Assembly (NCBI GenBank): GCA_021604585.1
Contig: BQJG01000058.1
Location: forward strand, 1-20,405
DNA length: 20,405 nucleotides
Direction: 5' to 3'
From: Hyphococcus sp.
GTDB taxonomy: Bacteria; Pseudomonadota; Alphaproteobacteria; Caulobacterales; Parvularculaceae
Part shown: in pieces, positions 7,495 to 14,893 of the stretch
Numbering within the stretch: the first letter of the stretch is position 1
How the letters are laid out: each line of letters opens with the position of its first letter
The notes under the pieces: model-generated
Told to the model about the DNA's origin: nothing
Seen by the model: the letters and a program-made list of their open reading frames with translations, nothing else
Database searches by the model: none
Made by a program: the position numbers and the translations under genes

Positions 7495-7992
7495 ATGACC
7501 ATTCGCAATTTCCTCGTCGCAGCATCCGCACTTGCCCTGCTGCCCGCCGCCGCCATGGCCGAACATCACGAAGCAGGCGACATGAAAGCCGCCAAGGGCC
7601 CCGCCTCACCCGCAGCGCTTGCCGCAGCATTTTGCGCCGGCGTCGTGGCGGAAGACGCCGCAGCGCTTGCCGATCTGTATACGGAGGATGCAGACAGCTA
7701 TGGCCCCGGCGGCGATGTGGTGAAAGGCCGCGAAGCGATTGCAGCGAGCTGGGCGCCGTTTTTTGACGGCTTTGACAATATCACCTGCGACCTCGAAAAC
7801 GCGGGCGAAGTCAACAATGGCAAGAACGCCACCGTCTGGGGGTTGTGGACCATGACCGGGACGCCAGCAGGCGGCGGCGATACCGTCACCATGAATGGCC
7901 GTTACATGGACATCTCCGTTAAGGAAGGCGGCGTTTGGCGCTATCGCGCTGATCACGCCTCCATGATGGCGCCTGCTGGCGAAGCGGAATAA
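7495..7992 (+). CDS. Exported NTF2/SnoaL-like (DUF4440-type) protein
   Basis: 165 residues. A clear Sec signal peptide (residues 1-22, hydrophobic LVAASALALLPAAA, cleavage after AMA) sends it to the periplasm. The mature part (about 33-155) has the pattern of cystatin-like NTF2/SnoaL folds: a helical start with AFCAGVVAEDAAALADLYTE, then DSYGPGG, GREAIAASW, and strands ending in WRYRADHAS. Such domains bind small hydrophobic ligands or act as isomerase-like enzymes, but the family is too diverse to name a substrate. The gene has its own good ribosome binding site and a strong terminator 25 bases after the stop, so it is probably a single-gene unit. Confidence 0.85.
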   Translation: MTIRNFLVAASALALLPAAAMAEHHEAGDMKAAKGPASPAALAAAFCAGVVAEDAAALADLYTEDADSYGPGGDVVKGREAIAASWAPFFDGFDNITCDLENAGEVNNGKNATVWGLWTMTGTPAGGGDTVTMNGRYMDISVKEGGVWRYRADHASMMAPAGEAE

Positions 7993-8017
7993 CAATCGCG
8001 ATATTCTGTGTACAAAC

Positions 8018-8046
8018 AAAAACCCCCGCCAGTGGCGGGGGTTTTT
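8018..8046. terminator. Bidirectional Rho-independent terminator
   Basis: AAAAACCCCCGCC (8018-8030) pairs perfectly with GGCGGGGGTTTTT (8034-8046) around the loop AGT. The strong GC stem is flanked by T5 on one side and A5 on the other. It can therefore end transcription of both the NTF2-like gene (plus) and the CTERM gene (minus), whose stop codons flank it. Confidence 0.92.
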
Positions 8047-8069
8047 CAATTCGTCAAAAGCGAATCGCG

Positions 8070-8744
8070 TTACGCTGTCTTGCGTTTACGGCGCGCAGCG
8101 GCAAGACCGCCAAGGCCGGCGAGGAACAGCGGCAGGGCTGCCGGGATTGGCACATCCGACACGCTCACCGCATCAATGAACCCGCCCAGTGAATTTTCGA
8201 GACCGCTGGCGCGCAGGCCGATCGCATTGTAGCCAGCGACCGCGACATAGCTGACCGTGTAGACCATCCAGTCATTGAGGGTCGAGATCGTTTCATTCGC
8301 TGTCAACAAAAACGTGTCTGCCGTGACATTGCTTCCATCGAAGCTCAACGCGAACAGGTCGATGATATTGTCGTTCGCCGTATCCGTGCGCGGCTTGTAG
8401 GCGAAAGAAATGGTGTAGGTCTGGCCAGCGATAAAGGGCACGACCGCAACCATGCCCGTATTAGTGCCGCCCGCGACGCCGCCGCGAGAATTGTCGCTGT
8501 CGAGTTCGACATATTGCTGGCCATGATAGGCGCTGGTGATGCCGAGGCTTTGATCCTGAATTTCGATACCCGCGCCATAATCAGCGACCCAGTCGCCATT
8601 GTCGCCAGCAGTCTGGAACACGGCCCAATCCGACACATCAGGAGATTCAAAACTGTCGAAAAAAATCTGGGCCGCGGATGCTGGCGATGCGACGGCAATG
8701 ACAAATCCGCTGATAAGGACGAAAGGTTTGATTTTCGAGAACAT
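8070..8744 (-). CDS. Exported protein with VPLPA-CTERM-type sorting signal
   Basis: 224 residues from the ATG at 8744. A signal peptide covers residues 1-25 (FVLISGFVIAVASPASA). The mature domain (about 26-195) is beta-rich, beginning IFFDSFESPDVSDWAVF and containing HGQQYVELDSDN and a Tyr-rich centre, like secreted jelly-roll modules of the choice-of-anchor/DUF642 kind. The last 27 residues form a tripartite CTERM signal: VPIPAALP, a hydrophobic stretch (LFLAGLGGLAAA) and the basic end RRKRKTA. This matches the VPLPA-CTERM class, predicted to be processed by an exosortase and linked to the cell surface or exopolysaccharide. No exosortase gene is in the window. An upstream ATG (8777) exists but AGGAG 6 bases before 8744 supports the shorter form. 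Surface sorting is confident; function unknown. Confidence 0.87.
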   Translation of the reverse strand: MFSKIKPFVLISGFVIAVASPASAAQIFFDSFESPDVSDWAVFQTAGDNGDWVADYGAGIEIQDQSLGITSAYHGQQYVELDSDNSRGGVAGGTNTGMVAVVPFIAGQTYTISFAYKPRTDTANDNIIDLFALSFDGSNVTADTFLLTANETISTLNDWMVYTVSYVAVAGYNAIGLRASGLENSLGGFIDAVSVSDVPIPAALPLFLAGLGGLAAARRKRKTA

Positions 8745-8750
8745 GGTTAA

Positions 8751-8755
8751 CTCCT
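8751..8755 (-). promoter_or_regulatory. Ribosome binding site deciding the start of the CTERM gene
   Basis: On the minus strand AGGAG lies 6 bases before the ATG at 8744. The alternative ATG at 8777 would add 11 residues before the signal peptide and has no comparable site. Confidence 0.75.
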
Positions 8756-8816
8756 GATACGCAACAACTCTGTACACGACCCTTTAAAAGCAAGCCTTAA
8801 GCCAGTATCAAAGGAA

Positions 8817-8866
8817 ATCTATGGTTAACGCCAAAAAAAGAATTGTTTTGTTCTTTAACCATAGAT
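8817..8866. promoter_or_regulatory. 12-bp perfect inverted repeat between sdaA and the CTERM gene
   Basis: ATCTATGGTTAA (8817-8828) and TTAACCATAGAT (8855-8866) are exact reverse complements separated by 26 AT-rich bases. Nine bases of it, ATGGTTAAC, recur at 8743-8751 over the CTERM start codon. On the minus strand an inner hairpin AAAGAA/TTCTTT is followed by more T residues, so it could be a weak terminator for sdaA. Alternatively it is an operator upstream of the CTERM gene. The repeat is certain; its role is not. Confidence 0.55.
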
Positions 8867-8915
8867 ATTCGTCAGTGCAGCTCGCGGCAAAGCTGAATAG
8901 CGCAACAAACGCCTT

Positions 8916-10292
8916 TCAACACTCCACCACGTTCACCGCTAATCCGCCCTCGGAGGTTTCTTTATATTTCCGCGACATGTCGAGGCCGGTCTGGCGCATG
9001 GTTTCGATCACCTGATCCAATGACACTTTATGTTCTTCCGAAGCGCGCAGGGCGAGGCGCGCGGCGTTGACCGCCTTCACTGAACCGATGGCGTTACGCT
9101 CGATGCAGGGGATCTGCACCAGCCCGCCGACCGGATCGCAAGTGAGGCCGAGATTGTGCTCCATGCCGATTTCGGCGGCGTGCTCCACCTGTCCCGGCGT
9201 GCCGCCCCAGACCGCAGCGAGCGCGCCGGCCGCCATGGAACATGCGACGCCGACTTCGCCCTGACAGCCCATCTCGGCGCCGGAAATCGACGCGCGCTGT
9301 TTGTAGAGCATGCCGATCCCCGCCGCCGTTAAGAGGAAGATGCGGATATGGTCGATGTTTTCCGCGTCGACACAGCAATAATGTTTGAGTACGGACGGAA
9401 TAATCCCCGCCGCGCCATTGGTCGGCGCGGTGACGACGCGCCCGCCGGCTGCGTTCTCCTCGTTCACCGCCATGGCGTAGACATTGAGCCAGTCGAACAA
9501 TTGCTCGCGTTCGTTCGCCAGCGGCGCCTCTTGCAGTTTCGCGTAGAGCGACGGCGCGCGGCGGCGAACCTTGAGCCCGCCGGGCAGTTCGCCGCGCGTC
9601 TTGAGGCCGCGCTCGATGCAGTCGCGCATGGCGAACCAGATTTTGTCGAGCATTGCGTTGGTCTCTTCGCGCGGGCGCGTCGCGTCCTCATTCTCTAAGA
9701 TGACTTCGTGAATGGCGAGGTTCTCATCATGGCAAATGGCCAGCAGTTCGGCCGCGCTCGCAAACGGGTGGCGCCCTTCCCGCGCGCCGAGGATCAGATC
9801 GTCCTCCGCCGGGGCGGTCAGTTGCTTCTCGCTGGCGATGAAACCGCCGCCGACGGAGTAGAACGTCGCGGCGAAAGTCTCCTCCCCCGCCGCATCGAAC
9901 AGCGCGAGGCGCATTTCATTGGGATGCAGCGTCGGCACAATGTCGCCGCGCAGATCGATATCGCGTTTCGGATCGAAGGCGATCTCCGCCCCGCCATGCA
10001 GCGCGATGCGTTTTTCCGCTTTCACCTTCTCAAACGCGCGCTCCGCCTCGTCCGGGTCTGTGGTATCGGGTTCAAACCCCATCAGTCCGAGGATCACCGC
10101 TTTGTCCGTGCCGTGACCAACGCCCGTCAGCGCCAACGAGCCGTGAAGGTCTGCCTTCACCCGCGCGGCTTGCCCCAGCGCGCCTGCCGCCTTCGCTTCG
10201 TCGAGGAAGCGCCGGCCGATGCGCATAGGCCCCACCGTATGCGACGAAGACGGACCGATGCCGATTTTGAAAATATCGAATACGGAGAGCAT
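8916..10292 (-). CDS. sdaA: L-serine ammonia-lyase (L-serine dehydratase), single-chain [4Fe-4S] type
   Basis: It deaminates L-serine to pyruvate and ammonia in the cytosol with an oxygen-sensitive iron-sulfur cluster. At 458 residues it has the usual length of the fused one-chain form. The beta domain starts at once with MLSVFDIFKIGIGPSSSHTV (1-20). The alpha domain (about 175-455) contains APTNGAAGIIP (289-299), MGCQGEVGVACSM (341-353) and LTCDPVGGLVQIPCIERN (383-400). Cys343 and Cys385 lie where the cluster ligands are expected, with Cys351 and Cys396 also nearby. The ATG directly follows the stop of the upstream cinA-like gene, and its AGGA lies inside that gene, so the two are co-transcribed and probably translationally coupled. 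No ACT or other sensor domain is present. Confidence 0.96.
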   Translation of the reverse strand: MLSVFDIFKIGIGPSSSHTVGPMRIGRRFLDEAKAAGALGQAARVKADLHGSLALTGVGHGTDKAVILGLMGFEPDTTDPDEAERAFEKVKAEKRIALHGGAEIAFDPKRDIDLRGDIVPTLHPNEMRLALFDAAGEETFAATFYSVGGGFIASEKQLTAPAEDDLILGAREGRHPFASAAELLAICHDENLAIHEVILENEDATRPREETNAMLDKIWFAMRDCIERGLKTRGELPGGLKVRRRAPSLYAKLQEAPLANEREQLFDWLNVYAMAVNEENAAGGRVVTAPTNGAAGIIPSVLKHYCCVDAENIDHIRIFLLTAAGIGMLYKQRASISGAEMGCQGEVGVACSMAAGALAAVWGGTPGQVEHAAEIGMEHNLGLTCDPVGGLVQIPCIERNAIGSVKAVNAARLALRASEEHKVSLDQVIETMRQTGLDMSRKYKETSEGGLAVNVVEC

Positions 10293-11051
10293 TTATTTCC
10301 TGTCTTCCATTTCCGGCTCGAAGCCGAGCGCGCGCATCGCCGCCGCAACGGCGTTAATCGTCTGCTCCGCCAGATGTTCATCCGCCGAACGCGCGACGAT
10401 GGTGACGCCTTTCACATCGCCGTCAATCGGATAGCTGCCGAGCGTTACGCCTTTCAGTGCGGTTTGAATATCGCGCAACTGATCGGCCAGCATGGATTCC
10501 GGCATGTTTTTAGCTGTCGCAGCGCAGGAATGAATGACTTCGCCGTGCTCTATCTCTACTTCAACTGCATTGAGCATGGCCTCAAAGATACGCGGCACGC
10601 CCGCCATGACGAAAATATTCTCCACCATCACGCCCGGCGCGCCGGAAACCGGATTGGGAATGAGCTTGGCGCCTTGCGGCGTGCGCGCCATGCGCATCCG
10701 GGCGGGCGTAACGTCGATATCGCGCGCAGCATAATATTTTCGGATCCTGGCCGCAGCTTCCGGATGCTCGATCACCGGCACGCCAAGTGCGGCGGCGATC
10801 GCTTCCACCGTGATGTCGTCATGGGTCGGACCGATGCCGCCCGAGGTGAACACATAATCATATCGCGCGCGCAGAGCGTTCAGCGCTTCGCCGATCGCCC
10901 CGGCATCATCGGGAACGATCCGCGCCTCCATCAGCGTCACGCCACGTGTCGTCAGCCAGCCAGCAAGATAATGCATATTTGCGTCGCGCGTGCGCCCGGA
11001 TAAAAGCTCATCGCCAATCGCCAAAACCGCTGCTGTCTTTTGTGTGCTCAT
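10293..11051 (-). CDS. CinA N-terminal-domain protein (MoaB/Mog-like molybdopterin-binding fold)
   Basis: 252 residues. The MoCF-binding fold is shown by AVLAIGDELLSGRTRDANMH (8-27), TSGGIGPTHDDIT (69-81) and NPVSGAPGVMVENIFVMAG at about 132-150. Full CinA proteins are about 400 residues and add a C-terminal NMN deamidase (PncC) domain; that part is absent here. Such short forms are common in Alphaproteobacteria and are usually annotated competence/damage-inducible protein A or molybdopterin-binding protein. Known activities in the CinA N domain include ADP-ribose pyrophosphatase; which applies here is not shown. It leads the two-gene unit with sdaA. An ATG at 11051 is used. No clear promoter was recognised in the 221-base gap behind it. 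Confidence 0.9.
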   Translation of the reverse strand: MSTQKTAAVLAIGDELLSGRTRDANMHYLAGWLTTRGVTLMEARIVPDDAGAIGEALNALRARYDYVFTSGGIGPTHDDITVEAIAAALGVPVIEHPEAAARIRKYYAARDIDVTPARMRMARTPQGAKLIPNPVSGAPGVMVENIFVMAGVPRIFEAMLNAVEVEIEHGEVIHSCAATAKNMPESMLADQLRDIQTALKGVTLGSYPIDGDVKGVTIVARSADEHLAEQTINAVAAAMRALGFEPEMEDRK

Positions 11052-11272
11052 CTTCCATCCATAGGTCCTACAGGAATGCCGATCTAGACTGCGTGCAACC
11101 TGCGGTCAAACGCCCGACATTCCGCTCCCATGAACTATAGGCCCGCCACCGAACTGGTGGATAACTATTCACCAACACGGGGTTTTATGAAAGAATTCAA
11201 CAAATGTGATGAATTTTTTTGAACGCCGATCAACCGCAGATTGCGTGCAATCACCGCCAGCTTGGCGCCCGC
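11052..11272. other. Intergenic region between tadG-like and cinA-like genes
   Basis: 221 bases with no gene. It holds small hairpins: CCACC-GAACT-GGTGG (11146-11160) and ATTGC-GT-GCAAT (11240-11251). On the minus strand GGCGTTCAAAAAAATTC follows the second hairpin, so the 11215-11251 stretch may act as a weak terminator for the tadG-like gene. The promoter of cinA-sdaA should lie near 11060-11150. Confidence 0.4.
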
Positions 11273-12637
11273 CTATTCGCGCAGATAAACAGTGCTGCCG
11301 ACCGGACCGACGCCCTGTGGCACCGGAATATCGGTGGCGTTGTAATCTGCGTTCAGCACCAGCGTCGGGCTGCCGTCCATGTCGAGCTTGCGCGCAACAA
11401 TCGCCGTATAGGCGGACTGGTCGGCAACGGGCAGCAGACTGGCGACCTGCAGCACGCCGCGTGATAAATAAAACGTGCCGAGAAGCGTGCGCGCATCATC
11501 GCTGAGAATGCGATGCACGCGGTTGGTGGGCGCGTTGCGGTCCTCAAAGAACAAAATGCCGGCCATGGGCCCGTCTTTCGGCGCTGTCAGATCGATCACC
11601 GCTTCCGGACCAAAATAGAATGTGGACTCATCGCCTACGAGGTAAAAGCCGACATTCTCGCCAAGCAACTTGCCGCCAAGCCCAACCGCAAGCGGCCCAT
11701 CCTTAATCACATAAATACCGGGATTGAACGTAACGTCCGCGAGTGCGCCAATGGTCAACCCACCGCAATAAACGCCGGGATTGAGCGTATAATGATCCGC
11801 GCCGAGGCCGACCGTGTCGAGCAGGCCGCCGGCGAGGTTGCCTGTCAGTCCGCCGGTAAGATTGTCGACCGTATCAGTAACGCTGCCTAGCGCCGCCGTT
11901 GCAACTTCATCAATGCGATCGCCATACGCCGCATCGAACTCTGTACAGGCGCCCACGGTAGGCGGCGCGCGTTCGACTAAAGGATCATTGTAGGTCGGAC
12001 AGTCAAGGGTCGGCTGCGGTGAGAAATTCTGCGCGCCGCCATAGGAGCCGCCACCCGAACAAATCAGCCCGGCGCTGATTTCCGACAGACCGCTCGAAAC
12101 TACGCCCTGGGTCGAGACGGAGTTCGACATGATCGAACATTCTTCAGCAAGCAGGCTGGAATTAACTGCCGCCGACACAGCGCCAGCATCGTGATCTTCC
12201 AGCGCGACAACACAGACATTCATGCCGCCGAGCGCGACCGCCGTCGATGTAATGTTGTGATCCGCCATAAACGGCATGAAGTTGGTGAGAAACAAACCTT
12301 CCGCCGGATGCGTGACAAGATTGACGGTGACTTCCGCGTCATCCATGTCCACGGCGACATCATGCGCCAGCGCAGAAAATCCGTAGCTTTCCGCAAAGCC
12401 GGATTCGAGAACATTATCGACGACCGCCCTGATTTGCGTTTCCGTTGCGTTCGCCAGGAGGAATTCCCGGGCGCCGCGCGTCGCCAGCGTATCGGCGAGT
12501 TCCTTTAGCGCTACGCGTTCATTATTCCAGCGGTAAAAATCCACCCCGCCGCCGACAAAACCCAAAACAAGCGGGAGGGTAAGCGCGCTGATGATAGCGA
12601 CATTTCCGCCAACTTCTTTGAAGAGGCTTTTCAGCAC
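11273..12637 (-). CDS. TadG-like membrane-anchored secreted protein
   Basis: 454 residues if translation starts at the GTG at 12637, which has GGAG 9 bases upstream; a GTG at 12652 would add five residues but lacks a ribosome binding site. The N-terminus has GGNVAIISALTLPLVLGFVG (about 10-29) followed by GVDFYRW, the single-helix, pseudopilin-like start of TadE/TadG proteins of the Flp pilus system. The remaining about 420 residues would lie outside the cytoplasmic membrane, with six Cys residues (including CVVALEDHD, ECSIMSNS and GLICSGGG contexts) and a Gly-rich beta-like half (NPGVYCGGLTIGALADVTFN at about 286-305). No von Willebrand A motif is obvious. No other tad, cpa or flp gene is nearby, so it is an orphan. 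Pilus involvement is inferred from the N-terminus only. Confidence 0.82.
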   Translation of the reverse strand: MLKSLFKEVGGNVAIISALTLPLVLGFVGGGVDFYRWNNERVALKELADTLATRGAREFLLANATETQIRAVVDNVLESGFAESYGFSALAHDVAVDMDDAEVTVNLVTHPAEGLFLTNFMPFMADHNITSTAVALGGMNVCVVALEDHDAGAVSAAVNSSLLAEECSIMSNSVSTQGVVSSGLSEISAGLICSGGGSYGGAQNFSPQPTLDCPTYNDPLVERAPPTVGACTEFDAAYGDRIDEVATAALGSVTDTVDNLTGGLTGNLAGGLLDTVGLGADHYTLNPGVYCGGLTIGALADVTFNPGIYVIKDGPLAVGLGGKLLGENVGFYLVGDESTFYFGPEAVIDLTAPKDGPMAGILFFEDRNAPTNRVHRILSDDARTLLGTFYLSRGVLQVASLLPVADQSAYTAIVARKLDMDGSPTLVLNADYNATDIPVPQGVGPVGSTVYLRE

Positions 12638-12646
12638 GTCTCGGTA

Positions 12647-12650
12647 CTCC
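12647..12650 (-). promoter_or_regulatory. Ribosome binding site choosing the GTG start of the TadG-like gene
   Basis: On the minus strand GGAG lies 9 bases before the GTG at 12637. The earlier GTG at 12652 overlaps this very motif and has no site of its own. Confidence 0.55.
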
Positions 12651-12791
12651 ACTAATTCGTGGTAAGTTTTGAGCCGAATTTGATAAAAATGTATTATTCA
12701 GCGTCGTTAAAAATGTGTTGACGGATTTTTTTGCAATTGCCCCACTACTCGCTACAACCGGCTGAATATGCGGAAAAAGAAAGCGTAGAGG

Positions 12792-13514
12792 ATGCGGCTG
12801 CCATCTCCCTTGGTTAAGGGCCGGTTAATAGAAAGATACAAAAGATTCCTCGCTGATATCATTTTAGATGGTGGCCGGGAGATAACCGCCCATTGCGCAA
12901 ACCCCGGCTCGATGCTCGGCGTGGCGGAAACAGGCGCGCGCGTCTGGGCGCATGAACATGGCGATCCGAAACGCAAGCTCGCATTCTCCTGGGAGTTGGT
13001 CGAGGTCGGCGGCGTGCTCATTCCTGTCAATACGAGCAATCCAAACAAGATCGCCTTCGAGGCCGTTTCCGCCGGCGTCATTCCAGAGCTCACCGGTTAC
13101 GCTAACATCGCCCGCGAGGTGAAATATGGCGAGAACAGCCGCATCGACTTGTTGCTCTCCGGCGACAAAGCTGGAAAGGGCCGGAAAAAGCCATGTTATG
13201 TGGAAGTGAAAAACGTGCATCTCTCGCGTGCGCCGGGGCTGGCGGAATTCCCCGACAGCGTCACCGCGCGCGGCGCCAAGCACCTTGCCGAGTTGTCAAA
13301 AATCGCCGCAGACGGGGCGCGGGCTGTGATGTTGTTCATCGTCCAGCGCAGCGATTGCGCCCGCTTCGCCCCTGCCGCAGATCTCGACCCCGCCTACGCC
13401 AAGGCCTTGAAATCCGCCATTTCTGCGGGGGTTGAAACCCTGTGTTATGATTGCGAAGTGACGTTCAGCGAGGTAGTCCTGCGCAAGGCGCTGGAAATCG
13501 ACTTGGAGCAATGA
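12792..13514 (+). CDS. sfsA: SfsA family protein (sugar fermentation stimulation protein A)
   Basis: 240 residues, the standard length. The start LPSPLVKGRLIERYKRFLAD (3-22) aligns from residue 1 with the family N-terminus, which supports the ATG at 12792 even though GAGG abuts it without spacing. Family motifs are HCANPGSM (34-41), VEVKNVHL (137-144) and FPDSVTARGAKHL (153-165). Asp119, Glu138 and Lys140 fit the PD-(D/E)XK nuclease-like core assigned to SfsA. In E. coli it was linked to maltose metabolism and to DNA binding; the biochemical role is unsettled. Its TGA overlaps the map start (ATGA), so sfsA and map are coupled. TTGACG at 12718-12723 is a possible -35 element, without a convincing -10 partner. 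Confidence 0.95.
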   Translation: MRLPSPLVKGRLIERYKRFLADIILDGGREITAHCANPGSMLGVAETGARVWAHEHGDPKRKLAFSWELVEVGGVLIPVNTSNPNKIAFEAVSAGVIPELTGYANIAREVKYGENSRIDLLLSGDKAGKGRKKPCYVEVKNVHLSRAPGLAEFPDSVTARGAKHLAELSKIAADGARAVMLFIVQRSDCARFAPAADLDPAYAKALKSAISAGVETLCYDCEVTFSEVVLRKALEIDLEQ

Positions 13515-14362
13515 TGACCGACACCCTTTTGGACGAAGACGATCTCGATCTCCGCCCCGGCGCGATCAAGCTGCATCGTGCGGAAGATTTTGAGGGCATG
13601 CGCAAGGCCGGCCGCGTCGCCGCCTCCTGCCTCGACATGATCGCAGAGCATGTTCAGCCGGGCGTTACAACATTATCGCTCGATGACAAAATTCGCGAAT
13701 TCGTTTTTGACCACGGCGCGATCCCCGCGACGATCGGCTATCGCGGTTACCGCCATTCAAGCTGCATCTCGCTTAATCATGTGATCTGTCACGGCATTCC
13801 GGGTGAAAAAATTCTCAAGCCCGGAGACATTATGAATATCGACGTCACGGTCATTGTTGACGGATGGCACGGCGATACGAGCCGCATGTATTTCGCGGGC
13901 GAGCCCAAAGTGAAGGCGCGCCGTCTCGTCGATGCAACCTATAACTCGATGATGGCCGGGATTAATGCCGTCAAGCCCGGCGCAACCTTGCGCGATATTG
14001 GCCGCGCGATTCAAACCCTGGCCGAAGGCCAGGGCTTTTCAGTCGTCCGCGATTTCTGCGGTCATGGGCTCGGGCGGGTGTTTCACGATGCACCCAATGT
14101 TGTTCATTATGCAGAATATAAAGACCGCTGGGGCGGCGTGCATCAGGCCGCGGATACCGAATTAAAGACCGGCATGTTCTTTACGATTGAGCCAATGATC
14201 AATGAGGGCAAGCCCGACGTGAAATTGCTCAAGGACAACTGGACCGCCGTCGCCCGCGACAAGTCACTCTCGGCGCAGTTTGAACATTCGATTGGCGTAA
14301 CAGAAACCGGCTTTGAGATTTTCACCGCCTCGCCCAAGGGCCTCAACCAGCCGCCTTATTGA
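13514..14362 (+). CDS. map: Type I methionine aminopeptidase
   Basis: It removes the initiator methionine from new proteins. 282 residues from the ATG at 13514; the ATG at 13511, which overlaps the sfsA stop as ATGA, is also possible. GGAG (13505-13508) is 5 bases from the later ATG and only 2 from the earlier, so 13514 is preferred. The five metal ligands are present: Asp110 (NIDVTV), Asp121 (GDTSRMY), His184 (GHGLGRVFH), Glu226 (FTIEPM) and Glu257 (QFEHSIGVT). His93 (CHGIP) matches the substrate-binding His. The spacing between the second Asp and His and between the two Glu equals that in E. coli, but about nine residues are inserted between His184 and Glu226. An acidic N-terminal extension precedes the catalytic fold. 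Confidence 0.97.
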   Translation: MTDTLLDEDDLDLRPGAIKLHRAEDFEGMRKAGRVAASCLDMIAEHVQPGVTTLSLDDKIREFVFDHGAIPATIGYRGYRHSSCISLNHVICHGIPGEKILKPGDIMNIDVTVIVDGWHGDTSRMYFAGEPKVKARRLVDATYNSMMAGINAVKPGATLRDIGRAIQTLAEGQGFSVVRDFCGHGLGRVFHDAPNVVHYAEYKDRWGGVHQAADTELKTGMFFTIEPMINEGKPDVKLLKDNWTAVARDKSLSAQFEHSIGVTETGFEIFTASPKGLNQPPY

Positions 14363-14375
14363 GACGGCAAACCGC

Positions 14376-14798
14376 TCAAATATAATTTCCAGACAAAGAC
14401 ATGGCGGCGAGCAGGCCCATGACCAATAGGAAATAAAGATTCCAACCTCCAAACAGTAGTGTGACGATTCGAGCGCCTTTCAATTTGACGAGCAGACCGA
14501 GCCAAAACAGCAGGAAGCCAACCATAGCTGCCTCAACAACATGTATCATCCATTCGGGGTTTTGCGGCTTTCCAGAGCCCCAGTGGTACGGAAATGCAGA
14601 ACCCCAAAAAGCGATAAAAACCCAGAACGCCGGCAAGACAAAGAGCAGCGGGAGCCGCCTGCGCGCCCTTTCATCTCGCGGATACATTCGCCATCCCAAC
14701 ACGAGAAAAACTGCCGAAACCAATAGCACCACCGAAAACCCAACTGGCCAGCCTACGTGCAAAGCTTGCCCGAGCGACCAGAAGAACCCTTCTATCAT
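14376..14798 (-). CDS. Small four-helix membrane protein, unknown function
   Basis: 140 residues. Four hydrophobic segments are visible at about 16-35, 50-67, 85-104 and 110-130. Charged stretches separate them (WRMYPRDERARRR at 36-48, LKGAR at 106-110). The first loop is strongly basic and so probably faces the cytoplasm. No family was recognised. AGGAG lies 8 bases before the ATG. The gene points against map, with 13 bases between stop codons, and is divergent from radC, so it breaks an otherwise plus-strand run. Confidence 0.75.
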   Translation of the reverse strand: MIEGFFWSLGQALHVGWPVGFSVVLLVSAVFLVLGWRMYPRDERARRRLPLLFVLPAFWVFIAFWGSAFPYHWGSGKPQNPEWMIHVVEAAMVGFLLFWLGLLVKLKGARIVTLLFGGWNLYFLLVMGLLAAMSLSGNYI

Positions 14799-14893
14799 TG
14801 GTCAAGCTCCTGAAATTTGGTTGGCGCTGGGGATTCAAATGCTAATGTCATCCCTCAATAGCCCATGTTCCGAAGATTGAATACGGATTCTAG

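Noticed and set aside
7121..7556. Short frames on both strands across the repeat cluster
   Set aside because: They consist of translated palindromes and resemble no known protein.
9708..11003. 431-residue plus-strand frame opposite sdaA and the cinA-like gene
   Set aside because: It spans two well-supported minus-strand genes and is His/Arg-rich, typical of antisense translation of GC-rich genes.
11206..11505. Small plus-strand frames near the end of the TadG-like gene
   Set aside because: Overlap a supported gene, Arg-rich, no ribosome binding site or recognisable motif.
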